DNA of 52,348 nt from assembly GCA_012514035.1 (NCBI GenBank), contig JAAZBB010000064.1, forward strand, positions 1 to 52,348, read 5' to 3'. The translations under genes and the position numbers were made by a program. Under the pieces are notes generated by a model. The model saw only the letters and a list, made by a program, of their open reading frames with translations, was not told the DNA's origin and made no database searches. This document shows positions 7,811 to 16,657 of this stretch, one piece after another. Source of the DNA: Lentisphaerota bacterium (GTDB lineage Bacteria; Verrucomicrobiota; Kiritimatiellia; CAIQIC01; Lenti-01). Each line of letters begins with the position of its first letter. Position 1 is the first letter of the stretch.

Positions 7811-9949
7811 TCATTTCTCTGTCAGGTTCCAGATGCCGTCCCAGGTCGCCCCGGAACCGGCCGCGGCCAATGCGCGGCACTTGGCCGCATAAGTTTTGGC
7901 GGCGGCATCATCGCCCAGCTGCTCGAACGCCTCGGCCGCCTCAGCCCAGCGGCCCGCCCGCACCCGAGCCAGCGCGGCTGCAAACGCCGTGATCTCCGGC
8001 CCCACGGCTTCGCCTTCGAGTCCGGTCGCCTCGTAAACCCGCACAGGTGCCTTGCGCCCCACCACCGTCAATTGTCCCAACTCGCGCCCCGGGAACGCGC
8101 CGTCCGTCTGCGTCCAGGTCGATTCGGCAATCATCAGAAACGTCCCCAGCGCCTTGTTGGCGCCTTCGAGGCGTGACGCCAGGTTGGCCGCATCGCCCAG
8201 CACCGTGTAGTCGAAGCGGTTGCTCGAGCCCATGTTGCCGACCACCACCGCGCCCGTATTCAGGCCGATGCGCATTTTGAGCACCGCCCCCGTTCGCTGC
8301 TCGAACTCCGCCCGTCGTTCCGCCAGTTTGCGCTGGCAGCGCACGGCGGCGCGCACCGCGCGCACCGCGTGGTCCGGTTGGGCAAGCGGCGCATTCCAGA
8401 ACGCGATGATGGCATCGCCCTCGTACTTGTCCAGCGTGCCGCCTTCCTCGAGGATGATGTCCGTCATGTCGGACAGGTAGTCATTCAGCAGCCGGGTCAG
8501 GTCTTCAGGCCCCAGCCGCTCGGAAATGGTCGAAAACCCTTGCAGGTCGGAGAAAAAGATCGTCAGTTCGCGGCGTTCGCCGCCGAGCTTGAGGCTGTTG
8601 GGATCGCGCATGATCTGTTCGATGACGTCGGCGCTCAGGTAGTGCTTGAACGCGCCCTTGATGAACATCTTCTGGCGGCCTTCGAGCACGAAATTGACGA
8701 CGGCGCCCCCGAGCAGGGCGATGACCACGCCCGCCGAGGCCCCCGCCACGGGCAGCACCATGCCCGCCTGCCATGCCGCCAGCCCCGCCAGAGTCGGCAG
8801 GGGGATCAGCCCCAGCGCCGCCAGCCCGCTCTGCCACCCGTTGCGCGCGGAGGCCGCGACGATGCCTGCCGCCAATGCCAGTAACAGCACCCACGCCCAG
8901 ACCGCTGCCACGGGTGCATCGCGCAGGAAATCCCCCGCAAGCAGATTGTCGAGCATCGTGGCATAGACTTCCGGACCGGGATAATCGGGCGCAATCGGCG
9001 TGGACCGCAAGTCCTTGAGGCCGGGCGCACTGAATCCGAAGACGACATGCTTGCCCGTGAATGCGCTGCCATCCTCAATCGGCGGCTGGCCGCCCGCGAG
9101 CAGTTGCAACTCCGATTGGATCACCTCGGCCGCATTAAAGGCCTGGTGCGTGCCGGATTTCCCGCGGAATTTCAGGATCATCCGGCCCGACTCGTCCAGC
9201 GGGATCCGCTGGCCGCCCACGACCAGGGCGCGCGGTTCGAGCTTGGCCTGGATTTCGCCCGCATCCAGGCCCGCCAGCCAGCCGGCGAAACCCAGCGATG
9301 GCAGGATGCGGCCATCGAAGACCCGGAACGGAACCGCGCGGCGGAAAACACCATCGCCGTCCGGAACTTCGCGCACGTTGGCCAGCCAGGCGGCCGGCCG
9401 GGTCAATTCCGGCACCGGGAAAGCCGCGCGTTCCGCGACGATCTCCGGCACGGTCTCCGGATGCGCCGTCAGCCAGGCTTCCAGTCCATCGATGCGGATG
9501 GGATTGGGCTTGGCAAAGTCCGGCCACACAATCGCCTGTTCGGTCGTTCGCCCAAGGAACACCGCGCCGACGAAATTGCCGAAGCGGCCGGCGGCTTCGC
9601 CCAGCGCTTCGTCATCGGCCACACCGAAAGCGGAGGGTTCGGTGTACAGCACGTCGAACACCGCGGTTTTCGCGCCGTTGCGCTTGAGGAAGTCCAGTAA
9701 CGCCCCATAGGCTTCGCGTGGCCACGGCCACGACCAGCCCATGTTCTGGCTGGCCCAGTCCAGGCTATACTGGTCCAGCAGAACCAGCTTGACCTGATCC
9801 GTTGCCGGCGACGGTTTCGCCAGCAGGCGGGCGCGCCAATCGGACATTGGATTGTCCCAGCGCCCGGCCAGGCCGGTGCGGCCGAGAATGCCGACGCAGG
9901 CCGTCGCCAATACGCCGGCCAAAAGACCGTAGGCGATTTTCTTATTCAT
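7811..9949 (-). CDS. CHASE2-domain adenylate cyclase (class III)
   Basis: 712 residues. One N-terminal membrane helix (about 5-22), a large extracytoplasmic CHASE2 sensor (about 30-340), three more helices (about 347-425), then a class III cyclase domain (about 460-640). Metal ligands are Asp468 (FFSDLQGFS) and Asp512 (KYEGDAI). Lys508 and Asp586 are the pair that selects adenine over guanine, and Asn589/Arg593 fit the transition-state residues. It should make cAMP in response to an external or membrane signal. A helical Ala-rich tail follows the catalytic domain. It is the penultimate gene of the minus-strand run, just before the MBL hydrolase. Confidence 0.9.
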   Translation of the reverse strand: MNKKIAYGLLAGVLATACVGILGRTGLAGRWDNPMSDWRARLLAKPSPATDQVKLVLLDQYSLDWASQNMGWSWPWPREAYGALLDFLKRNGAKTAVFDVLYTEPSAFGVADDEALGEAAGRFGNFVGAVFLGRTTEQAIVWPDFAKPNPIRIDGLEAWLTAHPETVPEIVAERAAFPVPELTRPAAWLANVREVPDGDGVFRRAVPFRVFDGRILPSLGFAGWLAGLDAGEIQAKLEPRALVVGGQRIPLDESGRMILKFRGKSGTHQAFNAAEVIQSELQLLAGGQPPIEDGSAFTGKHVVFGFSAPGLKDLRSTPIAPDYPGPEVYATMLDNLLAGDFLRDAPVAAVWAWVLLLALAAGIVAASARNGWQSGLAALGLIPLPTLAGLAAWQAGMVLPVAGASAGVVIALLGGAVVNFVLEGRQKMFIKGAFKHYLSADVIEQIMRDPNSLKLGGERRELTIFFSDLQGFSTISERLGPEDLTRLLNDYLSDMTDIILEEGGTLDKYEGDAIIAFWNAPLAQPDHAVRAVRAAVRCQRKLAERRAEFEQRTGAVLKMRIGLNTGAVVVGNMGSSNRFDYTVLGDAANLASRLEGANKALGTFLMIAESTWTQTDGAFPGRELGQLTVVGRKAPVRVYEATGLEGEAVGPEITAFAAALARVRAGRWAEAAEAFEQLGDDAAAKTYAAKCRALAAAGSGATWDGIWNLTEK

Positions 9950-10020
9950 GGAAGCCTTGAAGCCTAAAACAGATTTCGAATTTCCTGTAGTCGGCCACGG
10001 TGAGGCCGGTTCTCAAATCC

Positions 10021-10039
10021 CCGCGCCCGCCGGGCGCGG
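10021..10039. terminator. Perfect GC hairpin between cyclase and M48 genes
   Basis: CCGCGCCCG, one-base loop, CGGGCGCGG. It lies 25 bases downstream of the M48 stop (minus strand) and 72 bases before the cyclase start. No T-run follows on either strand, so it may attenuate transcription or protect an mRNA end and is not a classic intrinsic terminator. Confidence 0.35.
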
Positions 10040-10063
10040 TTACAACAAATCCAAATCCAGAAA

Positions 10064-10990
10064 TCACAGCGCCTTCATTGCCGCAAGGAACCGCTGCTGG
10101 CGGGTGGGATTCGTGTCTTTCGTTGCGGCCACGCCGACGCGGGCGAGCTGCTGGATGCGGTCGGCCGGCGGCGGATGTGTCGCCGCGAAATCCTTGCGCG
10201 TCGGATTCCAGTTGCGCTGCATGTTCTCCAGCATGGCCGCCAGCGCGCCGGGCTGGTAGCCGGCTTTTTTCAGGATGGCCACCGCGGCCGCATCGGCCTC
10301 GTATTCCAGCCGCCGGGAATAGCCGCTGTTCATCAGCGTGGTGGTGATGTCGTTGATGGATTCATCAAACGCCTGGGTCACCTCGGCCAGGTTCTCTCCG
10401 CCAAAGGTCTTTGCGCCCTCGACCGCGAGAATGGTCAGGGCGGAATTCAACCGGCCGGTTTTGATGGCTCGGAGGCCATGCAGCTTTTCGACGTGCCCGA
10501 TTTCGTGGGCCAGCACCGCGGCCAGTTCGTCCTCGCTCTGGCAGCACTGCAGCAGGCCGCGCGTCACCAACACCAATCCGCCCGGCGCGGCGAAGGCGTT
10601 GATCTCGTCCGAATCCAGCACCAGGAAATGGTAGCCGCCGAACGTCTCCGGGCGCGCCGAGAACTTCGCCAGAGACTGGCCGACCAGGTTGACGTAGTCG
10701 TTGAGCTTCTCGGCCGGTTTGGGCGGGTAGCCCAGCAGGACGGTCGCGGCCACCGTGCGGCCGATATAGTACTCCTGCTCCGGGGTGATGTCCTGGAAGG
10801 TCTTGGTCACCGCTTGGGTCGTACGAGTAATGCTGGCGGCTTCGTTGGTCGAGATGGAGCCCGTGGCCACGGCAATGCCCGTGCCCAATTCCGCCAGTTG
10901 ATTCATGGATTCGCATCCCGCCGCCAGCCAGACGATGGGCGCGAGCAGCGCCGCCAGCCCGATGCCCTTGATCGTGAAGATTGATTTCAT
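10064..10990 (-). CDS. M48-family metalloprotease, lipoprotein
   Basis: 308 residues. The signal peptide ends in a lipobox (WLAAGC, Cys26), so the protein is anchored to a membrane and faces the periplasm. The zinc motif is HEIGH at 162-166 and the third ligand lies in EYEAD around 229-233, the M48 pattern seen in BepA/LoiP-type proteases that maintain the outer membrane. The preceding DSDEINAFAAPGG stretch is also family-typical. Start ATG 10990 has GAGGAGG upstream. It follows the SH3b gene by 10 bases, within an Mla-type operon, consistent with envelope quality control. Confidence 0.9.
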   Translation of the reverse strand: MKSIFTIKGIGLAALLAPIVWLAAGCESMNQLAELGTGIAVATGSISTNEAASITRTTQAVTKTFQDITPEQEYYIGRTVAATVLLGYPPKPAEKLNDYVNLVGQSLAKFSARPETFGGYHFLVLDSDEINAFAAPGGLVLVTRGLLQCCQSEDELAAVLAHEIGHVEKLHGLRAIKTGRLNSALTILAVEGAKTFGGENLAEVTQAFDESINDITTTLMNSGYSRRLEYEADAAAVAILKKAGYQPGALAAMLENMQRNWNPTRKDFAATHPPPADRIQQLARVGVAATKDTNPTRQQRFLAAMKAL

Positions 10991-11000
10991 GGCATCCTCC

Positions 11001-11462
11001 TCACTGGGCCAGGCCGCCCTGCTTCAGGAACTGGACGATCTGGGCTTCCGGCACGATTTGCCGACCCATCCAATCTATCCAGGTGTAGTCGAGGTTCTTG
11101 TTCTGGCTCTTGTATTCCGCCTCGACCTCCTTGTTGAACCCCTTGCCGGCGAGGGCGATTTCCTCGCCGCTGGCGCCGCTGCGCACGTCGCCCGCCGCCG
11201 CGCTCATCACCACGCGCTTCGGCGTCAGGGCCGACTCGTGGATCCAGCCGGACACGCCGGCTGCTGACGCCACCTCGCACCAGCCTGCCTGGGTCTGGTT
11301 GACCGTCACCCGGTCGCCATAAGCCACTGTGCCCGTCACCGTGCCCAAGAACGATGCGCGATTGCGCAACTGGCCTTCACGCACCTGCACGCTCATTTCG
11401 CGGGCCGCCCAGGCGCCAGTGGCCACCAGCACCGCACAAGCCATTGCCATCCATCGTTTCAT
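11001..11462 (-). CDS. Periplasmic SH3b-domain protein
   Basis: 153 residues with a signal peptide (about 1-20, ending GAWAA). A bacterial SH3 domain spans about 22-80: VREGQLRNRASFLG, GTVAYGDRV, GWCEVAS, GWIHESAL. SH3b domains bind peptides or cell-wall parts. The second half (about 81-153) is unlike known domains, with a GEEIALAGKGFNKEVE helix and a terminal WIDWMGRQIVPEAQIVQFLKQ segment. Good ribosome site (GGAGG). Sitting just before the M48 protease, it may be a partner or a targeting subunit; that is inferred from position only. Confidence 0.8.
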   Translation of the reverse strand: MKRWMAMACAVLVATGAWAAREMSVQVREGQLRNRASFLGTVTGTVAYGDRVTVNQTQAGWCEVASAAGVSGWIHESALTPKRVVMSAAAGDVRSGASGEEIALAGKGFNKEVEAEYKSQNKNLDYTWIDWMGRQIVPEAQIVQFLKQGGLAQ

Positions 11463-11474
11463 ACTCAGCCTCCG

Positions 11475-12467
11475 TTATGGTGATAGTCGCTTGCCGCTCT
11501 TGAACGTTACATACAAATCCGCCATCCGCCGCCCAGTATCCTCATCCTTCAGTTCTTCCGCACAGACCACGCCGGCATCGAGCGCGCGGATGGCCTCCGC
11601 CTGCAGTCCCTGAGCCCAGAGGCTGCCGGCAGCCCGATAGAAGCGGTCGCAGGCGCCCGGCAGGTCGCCGGCCGCCTTTTTCTGGTATCCGGCGACTGCC
11701 AGCGCCCGCGCCATTTCGGGCAGGCGTCCGGCCTGTTTCCAAAACGCGGCGGCCTCGTCCTGCAAGGCGGCCGCTTCGGCCGGCTTCTGCTCCGCTGCCG
11801 CGATCTCACCACGCCGGGCCGTCCATTCCGCTCGAATCGACTCGGGCAGCTTCGCCCATGCGCCGGCACTCAAGCCTTCGGCCAGGACCTTGGCCGCCGT
11901 GGCCGGATCGCTCTTGACCAGCCAGGCCCCGCTTTGCGCCAGCAGGATCTGCGCGCGCAAAGGCGGCCGCGGCTTCAAGGCCAAGGCCGCGGTTCCCCGA
12001 GAAAGAACTTCGTCCGGCCGCCCCAAGGCCAATTCCACGCGAGCAGCGGCCGTCATCAGTTCCGCGCGGCGCGCCGGAGAAGTACGGGCATCCGCCAGGG
12101 CCTCGTCCAGATCCGCGCCCGCCTCCGCAGGGCGACTATCGGCCAGCAGGCACACCGCGCGGTTTACCGCCGACACCGCCAAGGCATCCGCGTCGTCCAG
12201 CGCCCGGGCGCGCTGCTGGGCCCGCGCATAGGCATCCGCCCCGCGGCGGAAATCCCCCCGCTCAAAGCACCCGCGCCCTGTCGTCGCATGCGACACCCAA
12301 TCGGCATCCGAGAATTGCGCCTGCGGAGTGGCGCACCCCGCCAGCAGCAAAGCTGCCAGTGCAGCCGCCCAACATTCCCTGAACCCTGAACCCCGAACCC
12401 TGCCCTCTGACATCTGGATTCTGACTTCTGTCCTCTGACCTCTGACCTTTGACTTCTCTCTCTTCAT
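11475..12467 (-). CDS. Alpha-helical (TPR-like) lipoprotein downstream of MlaD
   Basis: 330 residues, mostly Ala/Leu/Arg/Glu helices in repeated pairs, like a TPR solenoid. A lipobox LLLAGC follows a hydrophobic stretch at about residues 33-46. The ATG at 12467 overlaps the mlaD stop (ATGA), supporting this start. The first 30 codons are made of repeated GTCAGAG-type units and encode a basic tail (KREKSKVRGQRTEVRI) that looks recently acquired; Met19 (12413) is an alternative start. In other bacteria the gene after mlaD is often an outer-membrane lipoprotein of the ABC_trans_aux/MlaA type, which this does not clearly match. Confidence 0.75.
   Translation of the reverse strand: MKREKSKVRGQRTEVRIQMSEGRVRGSGFRECWAAALAALLLAGCATPQAQFSDADWVSHATTGRGCFERGDFRRGADAYARAQQRARALDDADALAVSAVNRAVCLLADSRPAEAGADLDEALADARTSPARRAELMTAAARVELALGRPDEVLSRGTAALALKPRPPLRAQILLAQSGAWLVKSDPATAAKVLAEGLSAGAWAKLPESIRAEWTARRGEIAAAEQKPAEAAALQDEAAAFWKQAGRLPEMARALAVAGYQKKAAGDLPGACDRFYRAAGSLWAQGLQAEAIRALDAGVVCAEELKDEDTGRRMADLYVTFKSGKRLSP
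12390..12462. repeat. GTCAGAG/TTCAGGG short-unit repeat at a gene start
   Basis: On the minus strand the first codons of the lipoprotein gene consist of GTCAGAG-like units (GTCAGAGGTCAGAGGACAG) followed by TTCAGGG-like units. A related tract occurs at 48207-48245, also at the start of a lipoprotein gene. Such tracts are usually intergenic. Confidence 0.6.
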
Positions 12468-13390
12468 GGCACCAACACCTCCTCGGAGCGGAGGGCGTCA
12501 TCCGACTCCACGTATTTCCGGAGCAGCCAGTGTTTTTGGAGGCCGTCGAGGAGCGTGATGGATTCGCGCATCAGGGTCTGCGTCTCCCCGACGACGACCG
12601 GCAGGTTGTCCACCTCTCCCGCGACAGTGTCGACCATGGCGGGCAGCTTGGCCACGACGACCTGCAATTCGGCGGCCATGGCATTCACCTTCTGAAGCAG
12701 TTCCTGCACCTGGGCCATGATGCCTTCCACGTCTTTGGCCATGGCCGGATCGTTCAGGATCTTGGCGGGCAGGCCCGGCCCCTTGCGGATGTCCTCCAGC
12801 AGTCCGTTGACGTTCGCCATGGTGAGCTGCAAGTTGCCCTGCGGATCATTCATGCCGGCCGCCAGCTTGGTGTATTCCGAAATTGCCGCATTCACCAGCG
12901 CCAGGGTGTTCGTCGCCTCCTGGCGGAGCTGCTCGAGCGCCTCTTCCAGCATTTGCATGATCTCGGTGTCCTTGACGCATTCGATCTCGCCGCCGGACCG
13001 CGGCAGTTCCGCCCCCGTGCCGCGGGTCAGTTCGATGTAGGCGTCGCCCGTCACCACCATCTTCCGCTTGACCAGCGCGATGGAATCCGCCCGCACGAAC
13101 CGTTTGGCGAAAGGCCCGCGCACCCGGATGGAACCCGTGATGTCCCCATCGTCGCCCACGGTGATGTCCTGCACGCTGCCGACCTTGGCGCCCAGCAGCA
13201 TCACTTCCCCCCCTTTTTGCAAGTCCATCGAGCCTTCCGGCGGAAAATTCAGGTTGATTTCATAGACCGACTCGAACCAGTGCTGGGCGTGACCCGCCAC
13301 CAGCACGCCCGCCAGGAGCAGCAGGACCACCAGCAGCACGAAGCCGCCCACGATTTCATTCACATAGCGGAATTTGAATTTTTTGGGCAT
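12464..13390 (-). CDS. mlaD: MlaD-like MCE-domain substrate-binding protein
   Basis: 308 residues. One N-terminal membrane helix (about 13-33, VGGFVLLVVLLLLAGVLVAG) anchors it in the inner membrane. An MCE domain follows (about 38-125: INLNFPPEGSMDLQKGGEV, LGAKVGSVQDI, YIELTRG), then a long helical tail with heptad-like spacing. MCE proteins form hexameric rings that carry lipids between membranes. The ATG at 13390 has AAGGAG six bases upstream and was preferred over the frame opening at 13405. It follows the ATPase-like gene and precedes the lipoprotein, the usual Mla order. Confidence 0.88.
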   Translation of the reverse strand: MPKKFKFRYVNEIVGGFVLLVVLLLLAGVLVAGHAQHWFESVYEINLNFPPEGSMDLQKGGEVMLLGAKVGSVQDITVGDDGDITGSIRVRGPFAKRFVRADSIALVKRKMVVTGDAYIELTRGTGAELPRSGGEIECVKDTEIMQMLEEALEQLRQEATNTLALVNAAISEYTKLAAGMNDPQGNLQLTMANVNGLLEDIRKGPGLPAKILNDPAMAKDVEGIMAQVQELLQKVNAMAAELQVVVAKLPAMVDTVAGEVDNLPVVVGETQTLMRESITLLDGLQKHWLLRKYVESDDALRSEEVLVP

Positions 13391-13401
13391 GGCATGCTCC
13401 T

Positions 13402-14043
13402 TCAAATGGATTCCGGCGACGCAACGGCCAGCGGTTCCAGGGCCGTACGCGTGGCGATATCCAGTGCTTCTTCCAGCCAGATCACGGCGCTTCCCTCCGC
13501 GCGCGCCTGTTTCACCGCGTCCACCAGCCGGGTCCGGTCCTCGGCCGGCGTCTCGCGCAACGGCCGTTCCAGCACCAGCGCCGCGGGACGCCCGGCAAAC
13601 GCCCGGGTCCAGAGCAGCCGGCGCCGGTCCCGCTCGCGCACCGCCGGCGCCCGTTCCGGCGGCAAGGGCCAGACGCCGAAGAACCGCGCCCAGCGCTCAA
13701 TCTCCTCCGCCGCCCCGGCGCGCCGGTGGATCCGCGCCGGCAACCAGACGTTTTCGTCCAAGTCCAGGTTCATCACCAGACCACCCGCCGCAAACACACA
13801 GCCCATCCGCCCCCGTTCCGCCGCCGCCGCGCGCGGTCCCCGCTCGCGCCAGTCCACGCCCTGCCAGAAAACTCGTCCGGCCGGCGGCGGCGCCAGGCCC
13901 GTCAACCAGTCCAGCCACGACATCCCCGAATCCTCTCCGTCGGGGATCCACAACACCGTTCCGGGGGACGCCGTGAAAGTCCAGGCCGGTCCCAGTTGCG
14001 GCCCTTGCAGCGCCTCGACCCGGATGAGTTCCTGTGCGTCCAT
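13402..14043 (-). CDS. MlaF-like ABC ATPase, degenerate (no Walker A)
   Basis: 213 residues, with the size and position of MlaF, the ATPase of MCE transporters. Fold landmarks can be followed: the strand before the P-loop reads GTVLWIPDGEDSGMSWLDWL, where GxxGxGKS/T should be, so the Walker A lysine is absent. The signature region is VRERDRRRLLWTRAFAGRP, without LSGGQ, and Walker B reads AALVLERPL, without Asp. It is probably unable to hydrolyse ATP, though it may still bind MlaE. The frame is intact and coupled to its neighbours, so it is not an obvious pseudogene. A GTG at 14055 overlapping the mlaE stop is an alternative start. Confidence 0.7.
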   Translation of the reverse strand: MDAQELIRVEALQGPQLGPAWTFTASPGTVLWIPDGEDSGMSWLDWLTGLAPPPAGRVFWQGVDWRERGPRAAAAERGRMGCVFAAGGLVMNLDLDENVWLPARIHRRAGAAEEIERWARFFGVWPLPPERAPAVRERDRRRLLWTRAFAGRPAALVLERPLRETPAEDRTRLVDAVKQARAEGSAVIWLEEALDIATRTALEPLAVASPESI

Positions 14044-14051
14044 TCCGGTCC

Positions 14052-14840
14052 TCACAGATAGGCCATCATCGAAATCAGCAGCGACATCACGAACAAGGCG
14101 CCGATCGACCGCATCACGCCGCGCGTCGCCGCGATCGGCACCTCGGTCACCGCCAGCCCCACGCCCAGCGCCTCGTCACAGCAAATCGCACCCGTCAGCA
14201 TTCCCGGCAGGATGGATTTGGCCAGCAGGCTGAACACATCCGTCACCGTCACCGCACCAATGATATTTCCAAAAAACAGGCCCATGTCGATATCCCCCAG
14301 CAGGATCACCCACATGCATAAAAATCCGCCAATGAACGTCACCCCCAGGAAGATCACCGTCAGGCAGAAGGTGGACGCGGCCACCCCCAGGACGCGCGGA
14401 ATCACCAGATAGATGAACGGATCAATGCCCATGGCATCCAGTGCGCGCACTTCGCCATGCACCTTCATGTTCGCCAGTTCGGTCGAAATGGCCGTCCCGC
14501 TGCGCGCGATGACCACAAAGTTCGTCAGCAGCGGCCCCAGTTCCCGCAGCACCACCGCCGTCAGGATCGGCCCGATCAACGCGGTCTGGCCCAGGCGCGT
14601 CAGCCAGTATTGCGCCTGCACAACCACCAACACCCCCACGATCAGCGCAATCATGACCACGAACCCGGTCGCTTCCAGGCCGGTGAAGAGGATTTGCCGC
14701 GCCAGCACGTTGCGCATCGGCGCGGTCCAGGTGCCCGGGCGAAGCGACTGCACCGCCACCGCCCAAACCAGTCCAGCCGTGCGCGCCGCCCGCCCGAACC
14801 GTGCCAGAACCCCGGCTCCGATGTGGCCCAGCAGATTCAT
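14052..14840 (-). CDS. mlaE: MlaE-like ABC permease
   Basis: 262 residues, usual length for MlaE/YrbE, the inner-membrane permease of lipid-carrying MCE systems. Five or so hydrophobic segments are visible, and the family hallmarks are clear: GPILTAVVLRELGPLLTNF, VIARSGTAISTELANMKV, EVRALDAMGIDPF and LVIPRVLG. First gene of a minus-strand operon that continues into the ATPase-like gene with GTGA overlap. The upstream open frame lacks a better start; ATG 14840 begins the conserved part. Confidence 0.9.
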   Translation of the reverse strand: MNLLGHIGAGVLARFGRAARTAGLVWAVAVQSLRPGTWTAPMRNVLARQILFTGLEATGFVVMIALIVGVLVVVQAQYWLTRLGQTALIGPILTAVVLRELGPLLTNFVVIARSGTAISTELANMKVHGEVRALDAMGIDPFIYLVIPRVLGVAASTFCLTVIFLGVTFIGGFLCMWVILLGDIDMGLFFGNIIGAVTVTDVFSLLAKSILPGMLTGAICCDEALGVGLAVTEVPIAATRGVMRSIGALFVMSLLISMMAYL

Positions 14841-14965
14841 CGTGGCGCGCAGTATAATCCACCCCTTTCCTCCAACACAATACAAACCCTATCCGGAGTG
14901 TGATGCGCCCCGTTCCCGCGGAGGTTACCCCTAAAAATTTGTTCCGCCCTTAAGAGCCATAGGCT
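14841..14965. promoter_or_regulatory. Divergent promoter region between mlaE and the kinase
   Basis: A 125-base gap between genes transcribed away from each other, so it must hold promoters for both. It is AT-richer near 14928-14945 (CCTAAAAATTTGTTCCG). No convincing pair of core promoter boxes or operator was seen. Confidence 0.35.
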
Positions 14966-16657
14966 ATGCTCACGCTTTCACGAGACCGCAACTTGAGCAC
15001 AAAACCGACCAGTGCCAGCATCCCCGACACTTGGCGGCGGTTGTTTCCCGACTTCCGCTTTCTGATCCGCATTGGCGGCGGCGCCTATGGCGAAATCTGG
15101 CTGGCGGTTTCGGCCGATGGCCAATACCGCGCCATCAAATTCGTCGCAAAGGACGGTTCAGGCGATGAAACCCGCTATGCCCGCGAGCACCGCGGCATCC
15201 AATTGCTCCAAACCCTACAAAACATTCCCGCCGGCATCGTCCCGATCTTGGAAGTCCGCGAAGACCCCCATGCCGGCTTCGGCTATGTCATGGAACTCGC
15301 CGATGCGGAACGCCCGCTCTGGCAGGAGCACCCCGAAGAATACCGCCCAAAGACTTTACGTGGCGAACTCGTCGCCCGTCGCGCCCTCCCCCTGGCCGAA
15401 TGCCTCGACATCGGCATCCGACTCGCCGAGGCGCTAGATTTCCTCCAGCGGCATCGCCTCGTCCATCGCGACATCAAACCCTCCAACATCATCTATATCC
15501 AAGGCCAACCCGTCCTTGCCGACGTAGGCCTGCTGGTGGACACCCGCGAAGCCGAATCCATCGTCGGCACCCCCGGCTATGTCCCCAACGAACAGCACGG
15601 CCATTTCTCAGGCGACATCTACAGTCTCGGCATCCTGCTCGCCGAAATCAGCACCGGCCGGCCCGCCGATGAAACCGGTTTCAGCCCCGTCGAGGAAGCC
15701 GACACCGACGCCCCCGGCTTCGCCCGCTGGATGGAAATCCTCGCCCGCGCCACCGATTCCAACCCCGCCAAGCGCCACCAAACCGCCACCGCCCTGCTCC
15801 ATGACTTGCAAGAATTACGGGAAAACTCTTTGGTTTTGGCCAAACCCCGATACCGATGGCCATGGATTGCCGGCGGTATTTTGTTATTTTCTGTTGTCCT
15901 GGCGGGAATCGCCGTTTATCTATGGCCCAAACCGCCTGCTGTTCCCGACCCGCCACCCATAATCCCTTCCAGACCAGTCCCGGCACCCGCCAAGCCGGTT
16001 CCTCCCATATCCATCGACTTGCAGCCCGCCCGCGAGGCCATGCAAAAAGAACTGGAACGCAAAATCGAAGCCGGAGAAATTGGCAAGCCCGAGGGTCCCC
16101 ATCCGGCGGCTGGCCTCAACTTCTCCATTCCTGCACAGGCAATCCAAGACGGGGCTTTTCTGGAAATCCATCCCGACCGGGTATACATCGGCAAAGGCAC
16201 GGCCGATTCCATGGCCGATTGGCGGCTGGTCTTTGTTCATTGGCCAACGGATTTCAATGCCCCCAGCTTGATTGTCCGTCCCATAGAACCAATCGGAGAC
16301 GGGCTCTTGCCCAAGAAAACCCCTCTCATCCGATTTCCCCAGAAAACCGCAAGCACCATGGCAGCCCCCGACGGCGTCGTTCCAATCCCGCCCGGAGCCA
16401 TGCAGGGGGCGCCGCAACATCCCTATCGCTTCCCCATTTGGCTATTCCTGACCACCGACAACCCCGAGCAGTGGGAAGATATCGTGCGAAACCTGAACGA
16501 TGAACAGGCCCGCAACGTGGCTGGATTCATGGATCGCGCCCATAAGGATAACTTGAGCGAAGCAGAGATTCGGGCCAATCTCAATACCAGCGCCCCATTC
16601 TATGGGTTGCAGGAACGCTGGAGCCAAGCCTACCCCAACCGCTACGAGGACAAATGA
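14966..16657 (+). CDS. Hanks-type Ser/Thr protein kinase, membrane anchored
   Basis: 563 residues. The kinase domain spans about 31-285: glycine loop IGGGAYGEIW (36-45), catalytic Lys58 (YRAIKF), HRDIKPSN (167-174, Asp169) and the metal motif DVG (186-188) in place of DFG. The activation segment GTPGYVPNEQ is also present. One membrane helix (about 298-320), a Pro-rich linker and a C-terminal domain of about 200 residues with no recognised fold follow. A sensor outside the membrane is expected from this layout. The stop overlaps the start of the sigma-factor gene (ATGA), so the two likely form one signalling pair. Confidence 0.92.
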   Translation: MLTLSRDRNLSTKPTSASIPDTWRRLFPDFRFLIRIGGGAYGEIWLAVSADGQYRAIKFVAKDGSGDETRYAREHRGIQLLQTLQNIPAGIVPILEVREDPHAGFGYVMELADAERPLWQEHPEEYRPKTLRGELVARRALPLAECLDIGIRLAEALDFLQRHRLVHRDIKPSNIIYIQGQPVLADVGLLVDTREAESIVGTPGYVPNEQHGHFSGDIYSLGILLAEISTGRPADETGFSPVEEADTDAPGFARWMEILARATDSNPAKRHQTATALLHDLQELRENSLVLAKPRYRWPWIAGGILLFSVVLAGIAVYLWPKPPAVPDPPPIIPSRPVPAPAKPVPPISIDLQPAREAMQKELERKIEAGEIGKPEGPHPAAGLNFSIPAQAIQDGAFLEIHPDRVYIGKGTADSMADWRLVFVHWPTDFNAPSLIVRPIEPIGDGLLPKKTPLIRFPQKTASTMAAPDGVVPIPPGAMQGAPQHPYRFPIWLFLTTDNPEQWEDIVRNLNDEQARNVAGFMDRAHKDNLSEAEIRANLNTSAPFYGLQERWSQAYPNRYEDK

